Source: Ferruginibacter sp.
GTDB taxonomy: Bacteria > Bacteroidota > Bacteroidia > Chitinophagales > Chitinophagaceae
Length of the DNA stretch: 64,000 nt
Reading direction: 5' to 3'
Assembly (NCBI GenBank): GCA_016786725.1
Contig: JAEUVU010000004.1
Span: 1 to 64,000, forward strand
Position 1 is the stretch's first letter; the number at the start of each line of letters is the position of its first letter. The translations under genes were made by a program, and so were the position numbers. The notes beneath the pieces were generated by a model that worked only from the letters and a program-made list of their open reading frames with translations, ran no database searches and had not been told where the DNA came from. Shown one piece after another: positions 1-8,602 of the stretch.

Positions 1-74
1 AACCCGATGCCTCACAGCCTCTCCCGCCACGAGGATCTTGGTATTTTGTTTGTGGTCTTCTCAATTTTGAATTC

Positions 75-178
75 GGAATTGGGAATTGGGAATTGGGAAT
101 TGGGAATTGGGAATTGGGTATTGGGAATTGGGAATTGGGAATTGGGAATTGGGAATTGGGAATTGGGAATTGGGAATT
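75..178. repeat. Heptanucleotide tandem satellite (GGGAATT)n
   Basis: About fourteen head-to-tail copies of the 7-base unit GGGAATT, preceded by a partial copy. One unit (116-122) is changed to GGGTATT and the rest are perfect. Because 7 is not a multiple of 3, the array reads as a repeating seven-residue peptide in a forward frame, but that frame has no sign of being a gene. Copy number in such arrays can change by replication slippage. Function is unknown. Confidence 0.9.
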
Positions 179-190
179 AAAATGGAACCG

Positions 191-198
191 CAAAGTTA
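191..198 (-). promoter_or_regulatory. Possible minus-strand -7 box (TAACTTTG)
   Basis: The minus strand reads TAACTTTG here, matching the Bacteroidota -7 consensus TAnnTTTG. A transcript would run left through the heptamer satellite towards a gene beyond the left edge of the window. No convincing -33 TTG is seen, so this is tentative. The rest of 1-351 shows no supportable gene. Confidence 0.25.
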
Positions 199-351
199 CA
201 GCATACAATAAATCTCCTTGCGTATATAAAAATCACTTTGTATTTTGTTTTCATCTGTTTATTTTTATTTTATTTTGGCCAGATGGAATTCGCCAATAAA
301 GCTGCTTTTTTGTATTAAAATTCCGTCAGGGTCATTTCATAATCATGCGCT

Positions 352-1074
352 ATGCAAAACATACGGTTAGAAAACCTTTTGCTGATTGATATTGAGACAG
401 TATCGGAGCATCCGGTGTTTAATGAATTGAGTGATGACTGGAAAGCACTCTGGCAGGAAAAAGTACAAAGGCAGTTACCTGAAAATGTTACAGCAGAAGA
501 ATTTTATCCGCAGCGTGCCGGAGTGATGGCAGAGTTCTCAAAAGTTATTTGCATCAGCGTTGGATATTTTAAACGCAATGGAAAAGACATGGCCCTTCGG
601 GTGAAATCTTTTTATGGAGATGATGAAAAAATACTGCTGCAGGATTTTATTGCAGCCCTGCAAAAAATGGAAGCCAATAATAATAAATGGAGTTTTTGCG
701 GTCACAATATTAAAGAGTTTGATATTCCTTTTATCTGCCGGCGCTTGGTGATAAACAGTTTATCCATTCCACCTTTTCTTGATTTTCAGAATATGAAACC
801 CTGGGAGACAAATATGATTGATACATTTCAGTACTGGCGCTTTGGCGATTACAAGCATTACACTTCTTTAAAACTATTGGCTGCTGCTTTGAAAGTGCCA
901 TCACCCAAAGATGATATTGACGGCAGTATGGTTGGCGATGTGTACTGGAAAGAGAAAAACCTTGACCGAATAGTTACCTATTGCCAGAAGGATGTGGTAA
1001 CAACAGCTAATATTGTTTTAAGGTTTAAGAATATGGAATTGCTGAGGGAGGATGGAGTGGAGATTGTGAAATAG
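352..1074 (+). CDS. Predicted 3'-5' exonuclease, PolB-like DnaQ/RNase H fold
   Basis: A 240-residue protein of the DEDDy 3'-5' exonuclease type (predicted PolB-like exonuclease family). Exo I is visible as D13 and E15 in LLIDIET. Exo II is GHN..EFD with D124. Exo III is Y210-C-Q-K-D214 (YxxxD). These supply the four acidic metal ligands and the tyrosine expected for two-metal hydrolysis of single-stranded DNA ends, probably in DNA repair in the cytoplasm. There is no signal peptide or polymerase domain, and the length fits stand-alone members. It is monocistronic, read away from the satellite, and its downstream neighbour is convergent. The family is secure from the motifs; the exact cellular role is inferred. 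Confidence 0.85.
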   Translation: MQNIRLENLLLIDIETVSEHPVFNELSDDWKALWQEKVQRQLPENVTAEEFYPQRAGVMAEFSKVICISVGYFKRNGKDMALRVKSFYGDDEKILLQDFIAALQKMEANNNKWSFCGHNIKEFDIPFICRRLVINSLSIPPFLDFQNMKPWETNMIDTFQYWRFGDYKHYTSLKLLAAALKVPSPKDDIDGSMVGDVYWKEKNLDRIVTYCQKDVVTTANIVLRFKNMELLREDGVEIVK

Positions 1075-1231
1075 CCCTTCGACTTAGCTCAGGATTGATT
1101 ACACGAATTATTCGAATGACACGAATTGCACGAATTTTTTTAATGAAGAGGCGCAGAGAGGCAGGGGACGGAAAGAATGGAAGCATTTCTAATTACAGAT
1201 TTCTCCTATCGTCGAAATGACAGAACAGTTT
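1075..1231. repeat. Intergenic dispersed-repeat fragments (CACGAATT copies and others)
   Basis: The gap between two convergent genes contains CACGAATT at 1102, 1120 and 1129, a CTTCGACTTAGCTCAGGA fragment just upstream, and CCTATCGTCGAAATGACAG near 1206. The CACGAATT unit recurs at 35527-35584, and a CAGCCTGAGCTTGTCGAAG relative lies at 46899. They look like dispersed genomic repeats accumulated in a gene-end to gene-end gap. No gene is seen here. Confidence 0.6.
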
Positions 1232-4200
1232 TTATTGCAACAAAACTTTTTGTGTAGCAACTTCCCCTGCGTTGCTTATTTTAATAAAATACAATCCCCT
1301 GGTAAACGATGATGTATTGATGCTGAGTTTTGAGAGATTTGTTTTTTCTGTATAAACCAAATTGCCGGAAGCATTGAATAACTGAACGGTTGAAGTAGAA
1401 TTGCTGAACTTATCCAAAGTGATGGTGATAAAATCCTTTGCAGGATTTGGTGCAACCATTATTGAATAACCTTTATCAAAACTAACAGGCCTTACAACTG
1501 ATACCTGTAATCTTCCATCTTTATCCACTTCTTTTATGCGGTAATAATTTATACCGTTCAATGGCAGGTTATCATACGCAGTGTATTCCAGGTGCTGGCT
1601 GCTGTTGCCTGCTGCAGCGATGGTGCCAATGCTTTGCCAGTTTCTGCCATCAGCCGATCTTTCAATGATAAAATGGCTGCTGTTTATTTCCTGTTCGGTT
1701 GTCCAGGTAAGTTTTACAATTTTATCCTGCCTTTGGGCAGTAAAAGAACTAAAGGTAATGGGCAATGCACCAAGATCTGAACGGGTGTACCAAACCGGTG
1801 CTGTAACAATGCGGCTGCCCAGGTTGGTAATATCAATATAATAATAACCGGTGGCAAGGTTTGCAAGGTTATTATCTGCATATAATAAACTGCTGCCTGT
1901 AACTGAATATATTTCTGCTGCATTTGCATTGCTGCCGGGAACACCAAACATCACTTTAATATTGGCGGCAGCAGTTGATGTGGAAACATCTGAAAGGTTA
2001 ACTGCAATAACAGGTGCACCTGCTGCCACAATGCTGCTGCCCATAATCTTTGTATTAACTGTAAAATCAACTTTGGTATCACAATCCTGCGTGGCATATA
2101 CATGCATATTCCGGAAGCCGTTTATGATGTTTGATTTTGATAGGGTTGGTGCAACAACGGCAGTACGTGAATAAGTTGTTCTTCCAAAAGTAGTGTTGTG
2201 ATTATCGTGATCAATGGCCGGGGCAAGATGATAACCCTTTGCCAGCAGCTTTTGATAATACCACAAATAACCCATGGAAGAAGCAGGATTGCTGTAGGTG
2301 GTATTGGTTGAAGTGGAGGGGCCGCTTTCTACAGCGGTTGCTGAGATGGCAGCATCAAATGTTGAGTTGTATGCAATGTTTGCAATATCACCGTAGTCAT
2401 GATCATCGGGATGGGCCAAAGATGCAAATGTATTGGTAGCGCTGTTGTTGTTTACTGTTTGAAATAAACCGCTTGCACCAGTATAATCTGATTTTGCAAT
2501 GAACTCATTGTAGTTACTGGTGGCACCCCATGCTCCGCTGCCGGTTTCCCATCCCCATAAATTATCCATGCCATCGCCATAAATTAAAACGTGGCCGCCA
2601 TTGCTGATAACGCCCCACTCCATACCATACAAAGCAATGAACGAAGGATTGGCTATTGTAAAGTTTGCAGCCTGTGTTATACCCAAACCATAAGTGCTTA
2701 ACCTGTTGCCTGGATTATTGTTTGATGTATAATGATTGTGCTCTGAGATACCGAGGAAGTCCATGCATTGCGATGACATGGCATAATTGTAATCATCAGC
2801 CGGTGTGTAGCCGGGATTGTCAACATTACCATCCGAATAATCGGAATGGGCATGCAGATTGCCGAAATAGTAGTTATTAGCAGGATCATTTGTTGTAGTT
2901 GCATTTCCTTCCAATGGATTTGCAGTTAAATATTTTGATCCGCCGCTGCATAATTTATTAAATGCAAAAACATAAAAATAGTAAGTGGTTGCAGGGGTAA
3001 GATTTTGTGTTAAGAAACTTTTTTCACTGTTATTGGATATCACAAATCCGCCACCCAGTGCATCGCCAACATTATAATCTGTATTATTTACCGGTGTTGC
3101 TGATAAGGTAGGGCTCAGGCTCCTGATAACTAAGTAAGCATCGCCACCGCTGCCGGCATTAAATGAACCTGCAATGGCATTGCCCGAAGCTGTTGATGAA
3201 AAACTGGTTGGCTGTGCAGTTGGTACAGTACAGGGTGATAGATTGGCAGTGGACATTGAACCCGTTAACGGGGTTGCGATATTATAAGCAGGCCCGCTGC
3301 TGCAGCCAATGTTATTATAACTGAAAATATAAAAATAATAAAGTGTGAGTGTTGATAAACCTGTTGCTGTAAATGCAGAAAGATTGTTTTGTTGCACAAC
3401 AGTTGCATTACCAAGAATATTTCCCGGCGCATAGGATACACCAGAAACAGGATTGTTGGTTAACGAAGCTGATGTGCTTCTTAAAACCAGGTAACCATCT
3501 GTTGCAGCGGCTGCAGTAAACGAACCTTGTATTGAATTAACGGTAACCGTTCCAAAGTTTAAGGCTGTTGGCTGATTTACAGGTGTTGTGCATGGCGGAA
3601 GTGCAGCAATGGTTGCTGCGTTTGCCTGCAATGGATTTACAGTTAAATATTTTACGCTGCCGATACAAACATTATTGAAAGCAAAAACGTAAAAATAATA
3701 CGTGGTGGATGCTGATAAGCCGGTTGCTGAAAAGCTGGCAGCGTTTGTATTGCTGATCACATAACCATCTCCCACATTATCGCCCAGATTATAAGTGATA
3801 CCATCAACCGGTAAGGAAGTAAGACTGTTGTTATTACTTACAATAACCAGGTAACTGTTTGGCGCCGGTGAAGCAGCGGTAAAACTTCCGGAAATTGAAG
3901 AACTGGTAATGGTTCCAAACACAATATTGGATGGCTGGGCTGTTGGTGTAACACAGGGTGTGTTGGGTACAGCAGTAACCTTTATATCATCAATACTTAT
4001 TTTAGGGCGTGAGCCGGTGGTAAGACCGCCTGTGCCGTTGTGATAATAAAAACGCAGCCTGGCTGTGGCCGAATTATTAAAAGATGCCGGCAATGCAACA
4101 TTGGTAATGCTGCCCGAAGCCGTTACATAATTTACAAAGTTGGTTACAAACGCTGCGGTAAGATCGGTGAAACTTACTCCATCTGTGCTGGCATAAACTT

Positions 4201-4675
4201 TTAGAGACCCGTTCCTGTTGCTGCCTGCAGCGCCATTAAAAACTGTTGCCCAGTTAAAGCTCAAAGTACCGGCATCAACGCCTGTAAAGTCCATAAAAAA
4301 ATCAATTGCTGCTGATGTAGTATTTTCTGATGTGCCGGTTGAAAGTAAGACAATAGAGGTAGTTGGAATGGTTTGATCTGAACCCCTGTGTACGCCGCCT
4401 GATTGTGAAACAATGGGTGCAGGTGGTACACCAACCTGAAATATGTTTGTGTTTGCTGTTATCCTGGTTGCCGATGGTATAGCCGAAACGCCACCAGCGG
4501 GCACAGCACCAAAACGGTTTGCACCGTTGCCCGATGCAAAATTATTGCTCCAGTTTGCAATATCAGCAAAGTTTTCGGTATAGGTAAGCGATGGCTGCGA
4601 TGCCATAGGTACAGGCGTTTGTGCAAACGCTGTGCATGCGAATAGTAAAAATGTTAGTGCCTGAACAAATCTCAT
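1232..4675 (-). CDS. T9SS-exported PHP-domain phosphoesterase (CehA/McbA-like) with repeated Fn3-like modules
   Basis: An 1147-residue secreted protein. It starts with a signal peptide (residues 1-18, ending AFAQ). Next come a jelly-roll-like anchor region and three similar modules with a shared core (TTYYFYVFAFN and variants). Around residue 605 a PHP-type metal site begins (NLHAHSDYSDG). Further PHP-like histidine motifs follow: GISEHNHY, GMEWG..GHVLIYG, SLAHPDDHD and DHDNHNTTFG. This pattern fits CehA/McbA-family metallohydrolases, which cleave phosphodiesters or related bonds. The C-terminus (VAPNPAKDF then GLYFIKI) is a T9SS type A sorting domain, so the enzyme should be exported and anchored or released at the cell surface. 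It lies just downstream of a secreted nuclease on the same strand and next to a TonB receptor. The substrate is not known. Confidence 0.8.
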   Translation of the reverse strand: MRFVQALTFLLFACTAFAQTPVPMASQPSLTYTENFADIANWSNNFASGNGANRFGAVPAGGVSAIPSATRITANTNIFQVGVPPAPIVSQSGGVHRGSDQTIPTTSIVLLSTGTSENTTSAAIDFFMDFTGVDAGTLSFNWATVFNGAAGSNRNGSLKVYASTDGVSFTDLTAAFVTNFVNYVTASGSITNVALPASFNNSATARLRFYYHNGTGGLTTGSRPKISIDDIKVTAVPNTPCVTPTAQPSNIVFGTITSSSISGSFTAASPAPNSYLVIVSNNNSLTSLPVDGITYNLGDNVGDGYVISNTNAASFSATGLSASTTYYFYVFAFNNVCIGSVKYLTVNPLQANAATIAALPPCTTPVNQPTALNFGTVTVNSIQGSFTAAAATDGYLVLRSTSASLTNNPVSGVSYAPGNILGNATVVQQNNLSAFTATGLSTLTLYYFYIFSYNNIGCSSGPAYNIATPLTGSMSTANLSPCTVPTAQPTSFSSTASGNAIAGSFNAGSGGDAYLVIRSLSPTLSATPVNNTDYNVGDALGGGFVISNNSEKSFLTQNLTPATTYYFYVFAFNKLCSGGSKYLTANPLEGNATTTNDPANNYYFGNLHAHSDYSDGNVDNPGYTPADDYNYAMSSQCMDFLGISEHNHYTSNNNPGNRLSTYGLGITQAANFTIANPSFIALYGMEWGVISNGGHVLIYGDGMDNLWGWETGSGAWGATSNYNEFIAKSDYTGASGLFQTVNNNSATNTFASLAHPDDHDYGDIANIAYNSTFDAAISATAVESGPSTSTNTTYSNPASSMGYLWYYQKLLAKGYHLAPAIDHDNHNTTFGRTTYSRTAVVAPTLSKSNIINGFRNMHVYATQDCDTKVDFTVNTKIMGSSIVAAGAPVIAVNLSDVSTSTAAANIKVMFGVPGSNANAAEIYSVTGSSLLYADNNLANLATGYYYIDITNLGSRIVTAPVWYTRSDLGALPITFSSFTAQRQDKIVKLTWTTEQEINSSHFIIERSADGRNWQSIGTIAAAGNSSQHLEYTAYDNLPLNGINYYRIKEVDKDGRLQVSVVRPVSFDKGYSIMVAPNPAKDFITITLDKFSNSTSTVQLFNASGNLVYTEKTNLSKLSINTSSFTRGLYFIKISNAGEVATQKVLLQ

Positions 4676-4795
4676 CCTGAACAGGTTCTTCGGAAAAGGA
4701 TATTGCAGCTGTATCTGTTAAGGTAAAAGTAATAGTCAAAATTCAAAAGACAAATTAAGTAATGGCTCTGCTTTTGAGTTTTTGCTTTTCTTTTT

Positions 4796-5842
4796 TTATT
4801 GGTTCACTTTTTTCAACATGGTAACATATACAGGAAAGTGATCGCTGTAACCATAATTATAAGTAGTACCGTCCCATGTTCTTTTTGGATAGCCACGGTA
4901 CTTTCCTGTTTTTTGCACCAAAAACTCACGGTTAAAAATAGTGGCTTTATAAAAATGATATCCGGCCTGTTTTTTATCCAGCCATGCTTTCGAAACAACC
5001 ACCTGGTCAAACAGCCCCCAGCTATCCTGGTAAGCAATGGTGCCAATCCCTTTTTTATAAAAATCGTACCAGGGGTTGTACAGGCCGCCATCTTTTAAAC
5101 CATCGGCGCTTCCTTTTGCACCCAGTACTTTGGTCATGCTTGGGCTAACCGGGTCATCATTCAAATCGCCCATGATCACAATTTTAGACTGTATATTTAT
5201 TGCCATCAAAGAATCAACTACCCGTTTAACCACACCGGCGGCGGCAGCCCTTGCAGGAGCCGAGCGCTCCTCCCCACCCGAACGGGAAGGCCAGTGGCCA
5301 ACCATTACATGCACGGTATCTCCATCCATTATTCCTTTAGCATATAATATATCACGGGTAAAGTAAGAATCCTTTGAACCGCCGGGCAGTTTAACAAAAA
5401 GCGGGGCGCTGTACAAGGGTGCAAAATATTTTGGATTGTAAAGTAAGCCAACATCAATACCCCTGGCATCGGGCGAATCATAATGAATAACTTTTAGTTT
5501 ACGGCTTTTTAAACTTTTGTGATTTACCAATATGTTCAATACGGTATCGTTTTCAATTTCGGCAACGCCCAGCAGGGCCAGGCCATCGGGATTGATATCG
5601 GTACCCATCTGTTCAATTACCGAACTGAGGCGGTCAACCTTGTCTAAAAAGATACGTGTATTATAATGACGCTCGCTGTTTGGCAAAAATTCTTCATCAT
5701 CTACTTTAGGGTTATTAACGGTATCATAATAATTCTCCAGGTTATAAAATCCGATAAGAGAGGGCTTAAAACTTTCTTTTTGAGCATAAGCTGCTGAAAC
5801 CGAAAAGATTGTAACCGCAAGAACCGATAAAATTTTGTTCAT
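4796..5842 (-). CDS. Secreted endonuclease/exonuclease/phosphatase family protein
   Basis: A 348-residue enzyme of the DNase I-like EEP superfamily with an N-terminal signal peptide (residues 1-20, ending AYAQ). Catalytic elements are visible in order: N34 and E36 in FYNLEN, E95 in GVAEIEND, H183 in VGHWPSRSGG, D226 and N228 in MGDLNDDP, and D334-H335 in YSDHFP. All residues for metal-dependent phosphodiester cleavage are present. The start was set at 5842 because it places the hydrophobic signal at the N-terminus; an upstream non-ATG extension adds an implausible leader. It is probably periplasmic or extracellular and acts on nucleic acids, judging by the family and by the adjacent TonB receptor and DUF5689 genes. 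Confidence 0.88.
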   Translation of the reverse strand: MNKILSVLAVTIFSVSAAYAQKESFKPSLIGFYNLENYYDTVNNPKVDDEEFLPNSERHYNTRIFLDKVDRLSSVIEQMGTDINPDGLALLGVAEIENDTVLNILVNHKSLKSRKLKVIHYDSPDARGIDVGLLYNPKYFAPLYSAPLFVKLPGGSKDSYFTRDILYAKGIMDGDTVHVMVGHWPSRSGGEERSAPARAAAAGVVKRVVDSLMAINIQSKIVIMGDLNDDPVSPSMTKVLGAKGSADGLKDGGLYNPWYDFYKKGIGTIAYQDSWGLFDQVVVSKAWLDKKQAGYHFYKATIFNREFLVQKTGKYRGYPKRTWDGTTYNYGYSDHFPVYVTMLKKVNQ

Positions 5843-5951
5843 AATTTTTTTGATAATAAGCAAAGGTATATATATGTATTGCACCATAAGAATTTCAATA
5901 TGATTAATATGTTAAACCTGAAAAAATATGGCCAAAAAGCCACGAATAGCC

Positions 5952-5959
5952 TACATTTG
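5952..5959 (+). promoter_or_regulatory. Candidate -7 promoter box (TACATTTG)
   Basis: TACATTTG matches the Bacteroidota -7 consensus TAnnTTTG and ends 25 bases before the ATG of the TonB receptor at 5985, in the divergent spacer 5843-5984. No clear -33 TTG is found at the usual distance, so support rests on the -7 box and its position. Confidence 0.45.
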
Positions 5960-5984
5960 CTCGATTTTTTAACAAAATGCTTTT

Positions 5985-8564
5985 ATGAGTAAATTTAAAC
6001 ACTGCTTTCTTACGGGAATATTGCTGTGCGGCCTGCTGCCGTTGGCATTTTCACAGGTAGAAACTAAAACAACACCAGTTCTTCCAGACACAACCATTAT
6101 TGAAACACTTCGTGAAAACGCACAGGATAATATCCCGGTAATTTCATTGGATGAAAGTGACGGGCAGGATGGAAGTGCACAGAATATTTCTTCTCAGCTT
6201 GGTGCAGGCAGGGATCCTTTTTTAAACGCAGCTACATTTAAATTCAATGCGGTGCGTTTCCGCATCAGGGGTTATGATGCCGACCAGTTTAATACCTACA
6301 TCAACGGCGCACCCATGGAAAACCTGGATAACGGTTTTACTCCCTTTGGGCAATGGGGCGGTTTAAATGATGTGCTGCGTAACCGGGAAAGTACCCTGGG
6401 CCTTAAATCAACTACTTTTGGTTATGGCGACCTGGGCGGTTTAACTTTCTTTGATGCCAGGGCTTCTTACCAGCGTAAGCAAACCAGCATTAATTATGCT
6501 TCTTCAAACCGTAACTATAATAACCGCATCATGCTCACCCATTCAACCGGGTTGAACAGTAAGGGCTGGGCATTTTCTTTTTCAGGTTCACGCCGCTGGG
6601 CCGAAGAAAGTTATGCTGATGGAACTTTTTACGATGGCTGGTCTTTCTTTGTTGGTGTTGACAAGCGTTTTAACGACAGGCACCTGTTATCATTTGTAGC
6701 TTTTGGTACACCAACTGAAAGTGGCCGCCAGGGCGCTTCGGTTGCCGAAATGGTTACGCTTGCCAACGATAATTATTATAACCCTTACTGGGGATACCAG
6801 AACGGTAAAAAAAGAAATGCCAGTATCGCAAAATCTTTTCAGCCGGTTGGAATCTTAACCCACGACTGGAAGATATCTGATAAAACATCACTGTTAACAT
6901 CGGCTGCCATTACTTATGGTAAAAGAAGCACTACCGGTTTAGACTGGTATAATGCTGCCGACCCAAGACCGGATTATTACCGTTACCTGCCAAGCTACCA
7001 GCTTGATCCAACTTATGCAGAGCAGGTAAGGCAGGAACTGATGAATGATGTGAACAAACGACAGATTAACTGGGATGTATTGTACCAGACAAATTATGCA
7101 GCCAATGATGTGGTGCACAATGTAAATGGTATCCAGGGTAATGATGTAAGCGGCCGCAGAAGCAGGTATATTGTTGAAGACAGGATCATCAACACAACCA
7201 AATACAATTTCAACAGCACTTTAAATTCGGCTGTTAGCGAAAACATCAGCTTTACTGCCGGGGTAACTTACCAGTCTCAGAACAACCATTATTATAAAGA
7301 AGTAGATGACCTTTTAGGCGGAGATTTTTATGTGGATGTGAACCAGTTTGGTGAAAGGGATTTTCCTACCAACCCGGGTGCCGGCCAAAATGACCTGAAC
7401 AATCCTAACAGGATTGTGAAAGAAGGCGACAAATTCGGTTACAATTACGATCTTAATATTAAAAGAGGATCGGTTTGGCTGCAGGGCGTTTTCAAGTTCC
7501 GTAAGATAGATGTGTTTGTTGCAACGGAACATTCTTACACCAGCTTTTACCGCTATGGTAATGTAAAAACAGGTTTGTTCCCCAACAATTCTTATGGTAA
7601 ATCTGAAACCATGAATTTTTACAATTCAGGTATTAAAGGAGGACTTACTTACAAGATTGACGGACGTAATTATATTTTTGCCAATGGTTCTTATGCATCC
7701 AGGGCGCCCTTCTTTGAGAACGCTTTTATTGCTCCAAGAACCAGGGATATAACGCAGGACAACCTTAAATCGGAAGAGATATTATCAACCGAAGTTGGTT
7801 ATGTGATGAATGCCCCTAAATTAAAAATAAGGGCCACCGGTTATTTTGCACAGTTTAAAAATGGTTTGGATGTGCTTACCTTTTATCATGATGAGTACCG
7901 CAACTTTGTTAACTATGCAATCAGCAATATTGGTAAGATACATATGGGTGTTGAGTTTGGTGTAGAAGCTAAACTGTACAAAGGATTAAGTTTAACGGGT
8001 GCTGCTGCTATTGGCCGGTATAATTATAACACCCGCCAGAGTGCAACGGTAACTATAGATAACAGTTCGGCTATAGTTGATAAAGATGTAACAGTGTATT
8101 CAAAAGATTTTTATGTGCCAACCCCACAGCAGGCTTATACGATTGGATTAGATTACCGTTCACCAAAATTCTGGTTTATTAATGTGAACTTTAATTATTT
8201 TGACGGTATGTACCTGAGCTATAACCCTATCCGCAGAACGGCATCTGCGGTAAGCGGGCTGGTGGAAGGTTCTGACAAATGGCACCAGGTTGTTGACCAG
8301 ACGAAATTAGAAAGCCAGTACACCTTAGATGCTTTTGCTGGATACAGCTGGCTGATGAACAGGAAGTTCAGGTCGCTGAAGAAAAGGCATTTCCTGGTAT
8401 TTAACGTAGGTGTAAATAATATTCTTAACAACAGGAACATTGTATCGGGCGGTTACGAGCAGCTGCGTTTTGATTTTGCAGAAAAGAACGTAAACAAATT
8501 TCCCGACAGGAGGTTTTATGCCTATGGCATCAACTATTTTGCCAGCGTAGGCCTTCGTTTCTAA
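5985..8564 (+). CDS. TonB-dependent outer-membrane receptor
   Basis: An 859-residue outer-membrane beta-barrel receptor with a signal peptide ending near LAFSQ. A plug-like segment follows (FRIRGYDADQFNTYINGAP), then a long region of alternating aromatic strands ending in a C-terminal aromatic residue (FASVGLRF). It lacks the carboxypeptidase-like regulatory domain of SusC-type receptors, and no classical TonB box is obvious. The next gene, 38 bases downstream, encodes a DUF5689 lipoprotein, and the divergent neighbour is a secreted nuclease. This arrangement suggests uptake of a product of phosphodiester breakdown (nucleotides, phosphate or a bound metal). The family call is firm; the substrate is inference. 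Confidence 0.85.
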   Translation: MSKFKHCFLTGILLCGLLPLAFSQVETKTTPVLPDTTIIETLRENAQDNIPVISLDESDGQDGSAQNISSQLGAGRDPFLNAATFKFNAVRFRIRGYDADQFNTYINGAPMENLDNGFTPFGQWGGLNDVLRNRESTLGLKSTTFGYGDLGGLTFFDARASYQRKQTSINYASSNRNYNNRIMLTHSTGLNSKGWAFSFSGSRRWAEESYADGTFYDGWSFFVGVDKRFNDRHLLSFVAFGTPTESGRQGASVAEMVTLANDNYYNPYWGYQNGKKRNASIAKSFQPVGILTHDWKISDKTSLLTSAAITYGKRSTTGLDWYNAADPRPDYYRYLPSYQLDPTYAEQVRQELMNDVNKRQINWDVLYQTNYAANDVVHNVNGIQGNDVSGRRSRYIVEDRIINTTKYNFNSTLNSAVSENISFTAGVTYQSQNNHYYKEVDDLLGGDFYVDVNQFGERDFPTNPGAGQNDLNNPNRIVKEGDKFGYNYDLNIKRGSVWLQGVFKFRKIDVFVATEHSYTSFYRYGNVKTGLFPNNSYGKSETMNFYNSGIKGGLTYKIDGRNYIFANGSYASRAPFFENAFIAPRTRDITQDNLKSEEILSTEVGYVMNAPKLKIRATGYFAQFKNGLDVLTFYHDEYRNFVNYAISNIGKIHMGVEFGVEAKLYKGLSLTGAAAIGRYNYNTRQSATVTIDNSSAIVDKDVTVYSKDFYVPTPQQAYTIGLDYRSPKFWFINVNFNYFDGMYLSYNPIRRTASAVSGLVEGSDKWHQVVDQTKLESQYTLDAFAGYSWLMNRKFRSLKKRHFLVFNVGVNNILNNRNIVSGGYEQLRFDFAEKNVNKFPDRRFYAYGINYFASVGLRF

Positions 8565-8602
8565 ACAACAACAAAAAAAATAAACTCTTTAAAATAAAAA
8601 TT

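Noticed and set aside
75..178. Possible CRISPR array
   Set aside because: The unit is 7 bases with no spacers; the 208-residue repeats further on are coding and far too long. No cas genes are present.
93..299. A forward 68-codon frame through the heptamer satellite
   Set aside because: The repeating GIGNWEL peptide is a by-product of the 7-base unit, and the tail has no gene-like features.
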